Assembly (NCBI RefSeq): GCF_014649335.1
Contig: NZ_BMSV01000005.1
Span: 1 to 64,000, forward strand
Direction of reading: 5' to 3'
From: Streptomyces roseolilacinus
GTDB taxonomy: Bacteria > Actinomycetota > Actinomycetes > Streptomycetales > Streptomycetaceae
DNA: 64,000 nucleotides
Positions 35,204 to 43,541 of the stretch are shown in pieces. Made by a program: the position numbers and the translations under genes. The notes beneath the pieces are model-generated. The model was not told where the DNA came from. It saw only the letters and a list, made by a program, of their open reading frames with translations, and ran no database searches. Each line of letters starts with the position of its first letter. The stretch's first letter is position 1.

Positions 35204-36291
35204 CAGAGCTCCGCCTTCCCGCCGAGGGCGTCCAGGTACCAGACCTGCAGGAACCCCTCGTCGTCGACGCGGGCGCCGTCGGGGAGCCGCCAGCCGGGGA
35301 CCCAGGACATCCTCTCCTCGTACCGGTAGCCGGTCTGGACCAGGATCCGGCGGTGCTCGTCCCGGTCGATGATCGAACCCTCGTACAGCGGCACCTTGCC
35401 GACGTCCGTCATCAGCGTGAAGTGCGGGCGCGCACGGCCGGACACCAGCCCCGAGGCGCCCAGCCGGCGGTGCAGCGCGAGGCCCTCCTCGACGGACGTG
35501 CGGTGGTGGTCCATGCCGCGGATCGGCACGCAGTGGAACAGGTAGTGCGCCTCGATGTCCAGGGAGCGCAGCTCGTCGAAGAGCTCGACGAGGGTGTCGA
35601 GATCGTCGTTGAGCCCGCGCAGCAGCACCGTCTGGTCGTAGATGCGCGCCCCGGCCTCCCGGAGCGCCGCGTACGCCTCCCTGACCTCGGGGAACAGCTC
35701 GCCCTTGTGGTTGATGTGGGTGGCGATCTCGACCCGGAACGTCGAACGGCGCCGCAGCGCGCGCTGCATGCGGGCGTCGACCCGGCGCGGGTCCTGGAGC
35801 GGCACCCGGGTGGCGACGCGCACGGTCTCGACCTGGGGCGCGTGCTCCTCCAGCGCGTCCAGCAGCCACTCGACCCGGTCGACCAGGATCAGCGGGTCGC
35901 CGCCGGTGACGAGCACCTCCCGCACGTCCCGGTTCTCGGGGGCCGTGCCGCAGTAGCGGGCGATGCGTTCCAGGTCCTCGCGGGAGAGCGTCGAGGTGTC
36001 GTACTGCCCGCGGATGCACCAGCGGCAGTGCGCGGCGCAGATCGTGGTGGGCTCGACCAGCAGGGTCCGCCGGTACAGCTTCTCGACGCCGCGCAGTTCG
36101 CGCCCCTCGAAGACCGGGCGCATCTCCGACTGGTAGTGGCGCGCGACCTCGAAGGTCTGCTCGACGGCCTCGGACGGGTCGACGACGTACTGCAGGTCCA
36201 GGAACGGGAGCGGCTCACCGGCTTCGTCGATCTTCTTGCGCAGGTACGGGGAGATCTTCTCGGCGAACACGCCGTTCTTGGCTCCGGCCAT
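35203..36291 (-). CDS. Radical SAM lysine/glutamate 2,3-aminomutase-like enzyme (KamA family)
   Basis: 362 aa. The radical SAM Cys motif CAAHCRWC (CxxxCxxC) lies at about 81-88, preceded by RRTLLVEPTTI, then LVTGGDPLI (the GGE-like SAM site), and a PLP region with THINHKGEL and DQTVLLRGLNDD. Family members shift the alpha-amino group of Lys or Glu to the beta carbon using PLP and a 4Fe-4S cluster. The downstream ATP-grasp ligase suggests that the beta-amino acid is then joined to another molecule. The ATG at 36291 is the only sensible start. It is slightly shorter than clostridial KamA. Confidence 0.88.
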   Translation of the reverse strand: MAGAKNGVFAEKISPYLRKKIDEAGEPLPFLDLQYVVDPSEAVEQTFEVARHYQSEMRPVFEGRELRGVEKLYRRTLLVEPTTICAAHCRWCIRGQYDTSTLSREDLERIARYCGTAPENRDVREVLVTGGDPLILVDRVEWLLDALEEHAPQVETVRVATRVPLQDPRRVDARMQRALRRRSTFRVEIATHINHKGELFPEVREAYAALREAGARIYDQTVLLRGLNDDLDTLVELFDELRSLDIEAHYLFHCVPIRGMDHHRTSVEEGLALHRRLGASGLVSGRARPHFTLMTDVGKVPLYEGSIIDRDEHRRILVQTGYRYEERMSWVPGWRLPDGARVDDEGFLQVWYLDALGGKAEL

Positions 36292-37033
36292 GGCGGTATG
36301 ACCTGTCCTTCCAGGATCGCTGAACGGGACACGGCACCTCGCCCTGGGTGCGGGCCGAGGCGGCGCGGACCGACGGAAGCCGGGGCGGGTGGCCGTTCCG
36401 GCGGCCCGGCGTTCCAGTAATTCCCTTGGCGCGCCTACGAGGTGACGGAGGATCACTGAAACCCGTCAGAACATATGCCAGACGCGGGGGAGAGGGTGAG
36501 TGTCATTTTTCGCACCGCCGAGGGGCGCGAAGGCCCCCGGCGGCCGGCCGGGGGGCGCGCCCCGGCCGGCCGGTCCCGGCGGGCCGTCCCCTCCGCCGGA
36601 TCCGGCCATTTCCCGGCGCGCCTCCCCCACGTGCCGCCACCCGGCGGCCGGCCCGGTTCCGGTACCGGGGAACCGGCTTCACCCCCGTTCGGCCGTGTCC
36701 GCTCTCCGTGACGGAGCCGCCCGGCCCGTCGTACTCCCGGCGAGGACGCCCGCTCCGCGGTGGGGGAGGGGTGGACGGATCCCCCTGGGGAGCGGAAGAA
36801 GCGCGGCGTCGGTGGCCCACCGACGGGGGAGAGGGGCCCGCCGTCCGCCACGAGGAGGCCGTACCGGCCGCGGCCGTCGACGCGGGGTCGTGGCCGGAGC
36901 TTTCAGAGGGGGCCCCGGTCGCCGTCGCGCCACGCGGTCCCCTCCTGACGCAAAACGGGACGGCGGGTGCCGGTGGGCCCTGTTAGCCTCCTGCGGCACG
37001 GATCACCCGTGGGGGGATCCGGGGGAGGGGAAC
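36292..37033. other. 742-base divergent region without a supported gene
   Basis: This holds the promoters of the KamA cassette (minus) and the LamG protein (plus). Composition is GC-rich with many short Pro/Arg/Gly reading frames but no RBS-supported start. A 17-codon minus-strand frame (MTLTLSPASGICSDGFQ, about 36453-36506) was noted but has no good RBS. Confidence 0.5.
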
Positions 37034-39184
37034 GTGAAGTCCGTGAGGAACAAGAGGGGTCGGGAAAGACACCGCGGCCTCGTGGTGGGGGGACTGGCCC
37101 TCGGGCTGCTGGCCGTGCCGGGCACGGCCCGGGCCGCCACCGACCTGCCGCCGCTCCAGCCGCTCGTCCAGGAGCTCCGGACCGACGGCCGGCCGTGCGC
37201 CGCGGGCGACGCGCGACCGTACGTCGACGGGCCGCCCACGCTCGGCGCCGTGCTCCGCGACCCCGAGGAGGATGACCGGCCCGGCGAGGGCAACATGGTC
37301 GGGGGCGAGTTCGAGGCGTGGTGGACGGCCGCGGACGGGACCGGGCAGCGCCGGACGTACACCACCTCCACGGACGCGGTGTCCGGAACGCCGCAGACGT
37401 GGCGGATGCCGGAGGACGTCCCGGCGAACACGGTGGTCTCGTGGCACGTGCGCGCCACCGCCGGTACGGCCGTCTCCGCCTGGAGCGACGAGGGCGACGG
37501 CTCCGTCTGCCAGTTCGTCTACGACGACGTCAGCCCGCAGACGCCGGTCGTCACCTCCTCCGACTACCCGGACAGCGGGTACCACGGCGGCGTGGGCGTG
37601 TACGGGGGCTTCACCGTGGACTCCCCGTCGGACGACGTCGTCGCGTACCGCTACGAGTTCACCGGCGGCACGCGCGTGACCGTGCGCCCCGGCGAACCGG
37701 GCGGTCCCGTCACGATCCGTCACCTGCCGCTGAGGGAGGGCCCGGACTCCCTCAGCGTCCACGCGGTGGACCGGGCCGGCCGCGTCAGCGGGACCGCCGG
37801 GTACGCGTTCGCGGTCAGGGCCGGACGGGCCCCCGTCGCCCACTGGCCCCTGTCCGACGCGCCCGGGTCGACCACCGCCGCCGCCCGGTCCGGGCCCGCC
37901 GCGCGCGCCGGCTCCGGCGTGGTCTTCGGCGCCGACGGCCCCCAGGGCACGTCCGTCACCTCCGTGGCCGCCCTCGACGGCAGCGGCCGGGGCTTCCTCA
38001 CCCCGGACGCCCCGGTCCTCGACCTCCGGGGAACCTTCGCCGTCAGCGCCTGGGCGCGTCCCGCGCGCACGGACCGGACCATGACCGTCGCGAGCCAGGA
38101 CGAGGGCGACGGACCCGGGTTCGCGCTGGGCCTGCGTACCGGGGACGACGGACCGCTCTGGTCCTTCGCGGCCGGTGGCGCACGCGTCAGCGGCGGAGCC
38201 CCGGAGACCGGCGAGTGGGCCCACCTGCTCGGCCTGTACGACGCGGAGACCGGCCAGGCACGGCTGTACGTCGACGGCCACGAGGTCGGCACCGGGACCG
38301 GGGCCGCGTCCCCCGGGACCGCCGGCGCCTTCCAGATCGGCCGCGCCCGCGACGGTGACGGCCACCGCGACCACTGGCACGGCGCGATCGGCGACGTGCG
38401 GGCCCACGACCGGGTCGTGGTGCCGGCCGAGGCCGCCGAACTCGCCCGCCGCGCGCCGGTCCTGCTCGGCCGCTGGTCCCTGGAGGAGGCGGTGGACGGC
38501 GCCAGCCCGGAGCGGAACGGCGGGAAGCCGATGACCCTCGGCACCGGTGCCACGATCCACCGCGGACCGGACGGCTCCTGCATCCCCGGCATCGACCCGG
38601 ACTGCCCCGACGTGCCCTACGCCCTCTTCGGCGACGGCCACCTCCAGCTGGACGGGGCGACCGGGCACGCGACGACCGGGACCACCGTCGTGGACACCGA
38701 GGACAGCTTCACCGTCGGTGTGGCCGTCCGTCTCGCCGATTCCGCCCCGGACCGCCCGATGACGGTGCTGTCGCAGGCCGGCGAGAACACGGACGTCTTC
38801 AAGGTGCGCTACGACCCGGCGGCGTACGCGTGGCAGCTGGTGGTGGCGCAGCGTGACGAGGTGGGCGCGCCGGAGACGGTGGTGGCCCAGAGCCACGTCC
38901 CGGAGGGCGGCACGGGACCGGGCTGCCACCTCGCCGTCGTCCACGACGCCGCCACCGGCCGGATGAGCCTCTACCTCGACGGCCAGACCGGCCCGGCCGC
39001 GACCGCGTCCGTCCCCCGCGGCCTGCGGAGCTTCGGCGCCCTGCAGGTGGGCCGGGCGAAGACCGCCGGCGGCTGGGGCGAGCACCTGCGCGGCGACGTC
39101 GACGAGGTGCAGGCGTACGCCGGAGTGCTGAGCGAGAGCCAGATCGCGCACCTGCGGACGGGCGCGACCGCTCCGCTCCGCTGA
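37034..39184 (+). CDS. Secreted LamG-domain (concanavalin-like) protein
   Basis: 716 aa from GTG 37034, which follows GGGGGAGGGG. An Arg/Lys-rich start and hydrophobic stretch ending ARAA form a signal peptide (about 1-35). An Ig/fibronectin-like region follows (about 40-270). Two LamG/jelly-roll repeats come next, at about 275-475 and 480-716, each with a similar phrase: SAWARPARTDRTMTVASQ and GVAVRLADSAPDRPMTVLSQ. The repeats also share RLYVDGHEVGT and SLYLDGQTG. Proteins like this are exported and probably bind carbohydrate or are RHS-type accessory proteins. No catalytic domain is seen. A strong terminator follows. Confidence 0.85.
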   Translation: MKSVRNKRGRERHRGLVVGGLALGLLAVPGTARAATDLPPLQPLVQELRTDGRPCAAGDARPYVDGPPTLGAVLRDPEEDDRPGEGNMVGGEFEAWWTAADGTGQRRTYTTSTDAVSGTPQTWRMPEDVPANTVVSWHVRATAGTAVSAWSDEGDGSVCQFVYDDVSPQTPVVTSSDYPDSGYHGGVGVYGGFTVDSPSDDVVAYRYEFTGGTRVTVRPGEPGGPVTIRHLPLREGPDSLSVHAVDRAGRVSGTAGYAFAVRAGRAPVAHWPLSDAPGSTTAAARSGPAARAGSGVVFGADGPQGTSVTSVAALDGSGRGFLTPDAPVLDLRGTFAVSAWARPARTDRTMTVASQDEGDGPGFALGLRTGDDGPLWSFAAGGARVSGGAPETGEWAHLLGLYDAETGQARLYVDGHEVGTGTGAASPGTAGAFQIGRARDGDGHRDHWHGAIGDVRAHDRVVVPAEAAELARRAPVLLGRWSLEEAVDGASPERNGGKPMTLGTGATIHRGPDGSCIPGIDPDCPDVPYALFGDGHLQLDGATGHATTGTTVVDTEDSFTVGVAVRLADSAPDRPMTVLSQAGENTDVFKVRYDPAAYAWQLVVAQRDEVGAPETVVAQSHVPEGGTGPGCHLAVVHDAATGRMSLYLDGQTGPAATASVPRGLRSFGALQVGRAKTAGGWGEHLRGDVDEVQAYAGVLSESQIAHLRTGATAPLR

Positions 39185-39191
39185 CCCGGGA

Positions 39192-39231
39192 CTTCGGGGC
39201 CCGTTCCCGCGTGCGGGAACGGGCCCCGAAG
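39192..39231. terminator. Bidirectional terminator hairpin
   Basis: Perfect 19-bp arms (CTTCGGGGCCCGTTCCCGC and its complement) with a 2-base loop, between the convergent LamG and luciferase-like genes. It is one of the strongest hairpins in the window. Confidence 0.75.
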
Positions 39232-39233
39232 CG

Positions 39234-40274
39234 CTACCCCGCCTCCCCGCCGGAAGGCGGCCGCAGGCCCGCGAGGCGTGCCAGCCGGCGGAAGGAGTCG
39301 CGCAGCGCCGCCCGGTCGTACGTGCTGGTCGTCACCAGCAGCTCGTCCGCGCCGGTCTCCGCCACGACCCGCTCCAGCGCCGCCCGCACCCGTTCCTCCG
39401 TGCCGTGGACGTGGCCGCGCAGCCCCGCCTCGTAGTACTCCCGCTCCCGCGCCGTCATCGACCGCGCGGCCACCGCCTCGGGCGGGGCGAGCGGCGGGAA
39501 CGCGCCGTGCGTCCGCGCGTACGCCATCGCCCAGGCCTCCGGCAGCAGCAGCCGCGCGGCCTCCTCCTCCGTCCCGGCCACCGCGACCGTGCCCGCCACC
39601 ACCACGTACGGCTCCGGCGCCCACGCGGACGGGCGGAAGCCGGCGCGGTACCGGTCGACCGCCGCGAGCAGCTTCGGACGGTCCCTCAGGTCGCCGATCA
39701 CCAGGGGCAGCCCGGCCGCCGCCGCGATCCCCGCCCCCCCGCCGGTCGCCAGCACGAACGGCGGCACCCGCAGCCCCTCCGCCGGCAGGGCCCGCACCCC
39801 CGGGTGCGCGCTCGGCGCCCCCCGGAACCAGCCCAGCAGCTCGTCCAGCTGCGCGGCGAAGTCCCCGGCGTCTTCCTTGCCCCGCCCCAGCGCCCGCCGC
39901 ACCCCGTCGGTGAAGCCCACCGAACGGCCCACCCCCATGTCGATCCGGCCGGGGAACAGCGACTCCAGCACCCCGAACTGCTCGGCCACCACCAGCGGTT
40001 GGTGGTTCGGCAGCATCACCCCGCCGGTCCCCACCCGTATGGACGAGGTCGCCGCGGCCACGGCGGCCGCCAGGACCGTCGGCGCCGAACCGGCCACGCC
40101 CGGCACGCCGTGGTGCTCGGACACCCAGAACCGGTGGTAGCCCAGCGCCTCCGCCTCCCGCGCGAGCGCCACGGTGTCCCGCAGGGCCCCGGCGGCGTCA
40201 CCGCCCTCGCGGATGCGGGAGCGGTCCAGGACGGACAGGCGGAGGGGCGGCGGGGCGACGGCGTCAGGGCTCAC
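39234..40274 (-). CDS. LLM-class flavin-dependent oxidoreductase (luciferase-like)
   Basis: 346 aa. The luciferase-like fold is shown by LSVLDRSRIREG near the start, EAEALGYHRFWVSEHHGVPGVAGSAPTV (about 40-67), RVGTGGVMLPNHQPLVVAEQFGVLESLFPGRIDMGVGR (about 80-117) and a C-terminal DELLVTTSTYD. This is the MsnO8-like subgroup. The cofactor is probably FMN with an external reductase; the substrate is unknown. It starts at GTG. The upstream HAD gene is divergent, 47 bases away. Confidence 0.88.
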   Translation of the reverse strand: MSPDAVAPPPLRLSVLDRSRIREGGDAAGALRDTVALAREAEALGYHRFWVSEHHGVPGVAGSAPTVLAAAVAAATSSIRVGTGGVMLPNHQPLVVAEQFGVLESLFPGRIDMGVGRSVGFTDGVRRALGRGKEDAGDFAAQLDELLGWFRGAPSAHPGVRALPAEGLRVPPFVLATGGGAGIAAAAGLPLVIGDLRDRPKLLAAVDRYRAGFRPSAWAPEPYVVVAGTVAVAGTEEEAARLLLPEAWAMAYARTHGAFPPLAPPEAVAARSMTAREREYYEAGLRGHVHGTEERVRAALERVVAETGADELLVTTSTYDRAALRDSFRRLARLAGLRPPSGGEAG

Positions 40275-40321
40275 ACCGGGTTCAACGCCTCCGGTCCGGA
40301 AGGATTCCCTACGCTGGCGGG

Positions 40322-40810
40322 GTGACGAGCAACAGCAGGCCCCTGGCCGTGTTCGACCTGGACAACACCCTCTCCGACGCGCGGCACCGGCAGCACTTCC
40401 TGGAGCGCACGCCGCGCGCCTGGGACGCCTTCTTCGACGCCGCCCCGCAGGACCCGCCGCTCCCGCCCGGGGTCGCGCTGTGCCTGGAGGCGGCGCGGCA
40501 GTGCGAGATCCGCTACCTGACCGGGCGCCCCGAGCGCTGCCGGCAGGACAGCCTCGACTGGCTGGCGGCGCACGGCCTGCCCGAGGGGCGCCTCCACATG
40601 CGCCGGGACGACGACCGGCGCCCCGCCCGGTTCGCCAAGCTGGAGGTGCTGCGCCGGATCAGCCGGAACCGGGAGGTCCGCATGCTCGTCGACGACGACA
40701 AGCTGGTGTGCCGGGCCGCCCGGGAGGCGGGCTTCCACGTGGTGCGCGCCGACTGGGCGCTCGGCTCCCCCGCGCTGCACCGGGCGCAGGAGAAGGAGGG
40801 CCGCACCTGA
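40322..40810 (+). CDS. HAD-superfamily phosphatase-like protein
   Basis: 162 aa. The HAD motif I FDLDNTLSD (residues 11-19) has the nucleophile Asp12 and Asp14. Motif II is YLTGRP (about 65-70) and a terminal acidic motif LVDDDK lies near 121-126. It resembles polynucleotide kinase 3'-phosphatase/acid-phosphatase-like domains (TGRP), but the substrate is unknown. It starts at GTG 40322, directly after GGCGG. Single-gene unit. Confidence 0.85.
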   Translation: MTSNSRPLAVFDLDNTLSDARHRQHFLERTPRAWDAFFDAAPQDPPLPPGVALCLEAARQCEIRYLTGRPERCRQDSLDWLAAHGLPEGRLHMRRDDDRRPARFAKLEVLRRISRNREVRMLVDDDKLVCRAAREAGFHVVRADWALGSPALHRAQEKEGRT

Positions 40811-40914
40811 GGGGGCCCGTCCCGGGCGGGCCGGGCGCGTGCCGCGCCGGCCGGGGCCGGAGCGGCGATCCCGCCCCGTCCCCGGCGCCCGCGCGGTCCG
40901 GGTGCCGGGGCGGC

Positions 40915-41142
40915 TCAGGTCTCGTCGGTGTCCGGCCCGTCGAGCCGGAAACCCACCTTCAGTCCCACCTGGTAGTGCGCCACCTTGCCCTCCTCCAGGT
41001 GCCCCCGCACCTGCGTCACCTCGAACCAGTCCAGGTTGTGCAGCGTCTGCGCGGCCCGCGCGATCCCGTTGCGGATCGCCTCGTCCACACCCGTGTGCGA
41101 GGTGCCCACGATCTCCGTGACGCGGTACGTGTGGTGTGACAT
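40915..41142 (-). CDS. Dodecin
   Basis: 75 aa. MSHHTYRVTEIVGTS followed by GVDEAIRNGIARAAQTLHNLDWFEVTQVRGHLEEGKVAHYQVGLKVGF is a textbook dodecin, which forms a hollow dodecamer storing FMN/FAD or CoA. The flavin-stacking Trp is W39. The ATG at 41142 is set by GGAGGAG upstream, and the longer frame is not real. It is divergent from the sugar-binding lipoprotein gene. Confidence 0.95.
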   Translation of the reverse strand: MSHHTYRVTEIVGTSHTGVDEAIRNGIARAAQTLHNLDWFEVTQVRGHLEEGKVAHYQVGLKVGFRLDGPDTDET

Positions 41143-41241
41143 GGCGGTCTCCTCCTCGCCGGCGGTGCGCGCGCGCCCGCTGGCGCGCCCTTTCCACGGT
41201 GCCCCAGGCCGCCCGGGACCGCGAGGCGGGACGCACCGGGC

Positions 41242-41270
41242 TTGACCCGCCCATTGGTACATACCAAAAT
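41242..41270 (+). promoter_or_regulatory. Promoter with palindromic operator for the sugar-binding lipoprotein
   Basis: TTGACC (41242-41247) with a possible -10 CAAAAT (41265-41270) 17 bases on. Inside it lies TTGGTACATACCAA (41254-41267), a 6-bp-arm inverted repeat. Sugar uptake genes in Streptomyces are usually under LacI or GntR repressors with such sites; the repressor is not nearby. Confidence 0.5.
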
Positions 41271-41351
41271 CCAGCCATCGCCCGTGCGAACGCGTTCGCT
41301 CCCCCCACGTCGGGTCCGTCCTGCCTGCACCAGAAGCAAAAGGTGACCTAC

Positions 41352-42602
41352 GTGAAGAAGCGCCTGCTCGCCTGTCCCGTCGCGCTCGTGTCCACCCTCG
41401 CCCTCGCCGGCTGCGGCCTCGTCCCCGGGCAGGACGGCGGCACCCGCACCGTCACCGTCTGGCTGATGAAGGGCAGTGCCTCCGAGGAGTTCCTGAAGCG
41501 GTTCACCTCCGCGTACGAGCGGGAGAACCCCGGTGTCCGGCTGGAGGTCGTCATCCAGGAGTGGACCGGCATCGGCAAGAAGGTCACCGCCGTCCTGGCG
41601 AGCGAGGACGCCCCGGACGTCATCGAGGTCGGCAACACCCAGGTCGCCCAGTACGCCGAGACCGAACTGCTGTACGACCTGACGCTGGAGTCCGTGCGCG
41701 ACCTCGGCCACGAGGACTGGGTGCCCGGCCTCGCCGAGCCCGGCAGCATCGACGGCAGCCAGTACGGGATCCCCTGGTACGCCGCCAACCGGGTCGTCGT
41801 CTACCGCAAGGACCTCTTCCGGCAGGCCGGCGTCGAGGAGCCGCCCAAGACCCGCGAGCAGTGGCTGGAGGACACCGAGAAGATCAACGAAACCGGCGCC
41901 CAGGGCATCTACCTCGCAGGCCAGGACTGGTACACCCTCTCCGGGTTCATCTGGGACGAGGGCGGCGAACTCGCCGTCGAGAAGGACGGCCGCTGGGTCG
42001 GCGCGCTCGACACGCCCGCCGCCCTCAAGGGCATGGAGTTCTACGAGGAGCTCCAGTCCCTCGGCTCCGGACCGAAGGACGCCGACGAGGAGAACCCGCC
42101 GCAGGCCGAGGTCTTCGCCAAGGGCAGGGTCGCCCAGATCATCGCCACCCCGGCCGCCGCGGCCGCCGTCCAGGAGCGCAACCCCGGCCTCGCCTCCCAG
42201 CTCGGCTTCTTCCCCATCCCCGGCAAGACCGCCGACAGGCCGGGCGCCGTGTTCACCGGCGGCTCCGACCTCGTCGTCCCCGTGAACGCCGGCGAGCGCG
42301 CCGCCGCGATCGACGTCGTGACGGCCCTCGCCGGCAAGCAGTGGCAGACCGACCTCGCCCGCACCATGAACCACGTGCCCAACAAGACCTCCCTCGCCTC
42401 CGTCGTCGAGGGGGAGGAGGCCACCGCGGCGATGGCCGCCGGAGCGGCGGGCGGCCGGGCCACCCCCAACTCGCCGAAGTGGGCCGACGTCGAGGCGGAC
42501 AACCCCATCAAGCCGTACATGACGGCCGTCCTCCAGGGCGCGGACCCCAAGGCGGCGGCGCGCAGGGCCTCCCAGCAGATCACCGAGGCCCTGTCAGGCT
42601 GA
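41352..42602 (+). CDS. Sugar ABC transporter substrate-binding lipoprotein (orphan)
   Basis: 416 aa from GTG 41352 after AAGGTGA. A signal peptide with lipobox LALAGC (Cys20) is followed by a bacterial solute-binding fold (WLMKGSASEEFLKRFTSAYERENPGV, VTAVLASEDAPDVIEVGNTQVAQYAE). It should bind an oligosaccharide outside the membrane for an MFS-independent ABC importer. Permease and ATPase genes are absent here, so it must share components encoded elsewhere. A palindrome-containing promoter precedes it. Confidence 0.9.
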   Translation: MKKRLLACPVALVSTLALAGCGLVPGQDGGTRTVTVWLMKGSASEEFLKRFTSAYERENPGVRLEVVIQEWTGIGKKVTAVLASEDAPDVIEVGNTQVAQYAETELLYDLTLESVRDLGHEDWVPGLAEPGSIDGSQYGIPWYAANRVVVYRKDLFRQAGVEEPPKTREQWLEDTEKINETGAQGIYLAGQDWYTLSGFIWDEGGELAVEKDGRWVGALDTPAALKGMEFYEELQSLGSGPKDADEENPPQAEVFAKGRVAQIIATPAAAAAVQERNPGLASQLGFFPIPGKTADRPGAVFTGGSDLVVPVNAGERAAAIDVVTALAGKQWQTDLARTMNHVPNKTSLASVVEGEEATAAMAAGAAGGRATPNSPKWADVEADNPIKPYMTAVLQGADPKAAARRASQQITEALSG

Positions 42603-42758
42603 CCCCCGGGCGCGGCGGCCGGCGAACACGGGCATTCAGCCGCCGCACATCCCCGCTCCGCCGGGCGGTCACGCCGAGTCCAGGCGACGACGGCACAAGT
42701 AGGGGTACGGGCCACCGCACCCCCGCGGCCGCCCCCACCGCCCGGCCAAGGAGCCCCC

Positions 42759-43541
42759 ATGACCACCACGACCTCCGCCCCGGTCACCACCGCCCCGCCC
42801 GCCCCGGCACCCGCGCTCCGCTACCGGGTCTCCCTCGCCCGCGAGCAGGAGGACGTACGGGCCGCGCAACGCCTGCGGCACCTCGTGTTCGCCGGCGAGC
42901 TGGGCGCGCACCTCGACGGCCCGGAGCCCGGCCTCGACAGCGACGCCTTCGACGCCTACTGCGACCACCTCCTCGTACGGGACGACACCACCGGCGAGGT
43001 CGTCGGCACCTACCGCCTCCTCCCGCCCGAGCGGGCCCGCGTGGCCGGACGCCTCTACTCGGACGGCGAGTTCGACCTCACCCGCCTCGCCCCCATCCGC
43101 GACGACCTCGTCGAGGTCGGCCGCTCCTGCGTGCACCCCGCGCACCGCAACGGCGCCGTCATCTCCCTCATCTGGGCCGGCATCGCCCGCTACATGACCC
43201 GCACCGGCCACGAATGGCTCGCCGGCTGCTGCTCCCTGCCGCTCGCCGACGGAGGCACCCTCGCCGCCGCCACCTGGGACACCGTCAAGGCCAAGCACCT
43301 CGCCCCCGAGGAGTACTGGGTCACCCCGCACCGCCTGTGGTCCCCCGACGGCGTCACCCGCCCCGCCGCCCGCACCGAACTCCCGCCGCTGCTGCGCGGC
43401 TACCTCCGCCTCGGCGCCTGGGTGTGCGGCGCCCCCGCCCACGACCCGGACTTCGGCGTCGCCGACCTGTACGTCCTGCTGTCGCTGCGCCGCACCAACC
43501 CCCGCTACCTGCGCCACTTCCTCTCCCTCGGCGCGGAGTGA
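42759..43541 (+). CDS. olsB: GNAT/hemolysin-like acyltransferase, probable ornithine lipid N-acyltransferase
   Basis: 260 aa. The family signature of OlsB-like acyl-ACP-dependent N-acyltransferases is seen in AQRLRHLVFAGELGAHL (about 35-51), DAYCDHLLVRD, VVGTYRLLPPE (about 82-92) and EVGRSCVHPAHRNGAVISLIWAGIARYM (about 122-149). OlsB attaches a 3-hydroxyacyl chain to ornithine. The next gene is a PlsC-type acyltransferase, so the pair should make ornithine lipid (OlsB then OlsA). I recall the S. coelicolor pair near SCO0920-0921. The gene stop overlaps the next ATG (TGATG). Confidence 0.8.
   Translation: MTTTTSAPVTTAPPAPAPALRYRVSLAREQEDVRAAQRLRHLVFAGELGAHLDGPEPGLDSDAFDAYCDHLLVRDDTTGEVVGTYRLLPPERARVAGRLYSDGEFDLTRLAPIRDDLVEVGRSCVHPAHRNGAVISLIWAGIARYMTRTGHEWLAGCCSLPLADGGTLAAATWDTVKAKHLAPEEYWVTPHRLWSPDGVTRPAARTELPPLLRGYLRLGAWVCGAPAHDPDFGVADLYVLLSLRRTNPRYLRHFLSLGAE

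Noticed and set aside
36453..36506. 17-codon minus-strand ORF (MTLTLSPASGICSDGFQ) as a second precursor peptide for the ATP-grasp ligase
   Set aside because: It lacks a convincing RBS and promoter, lies upstream of the KamA start with no conserved leader/core layout, and cannot be separated from chance.
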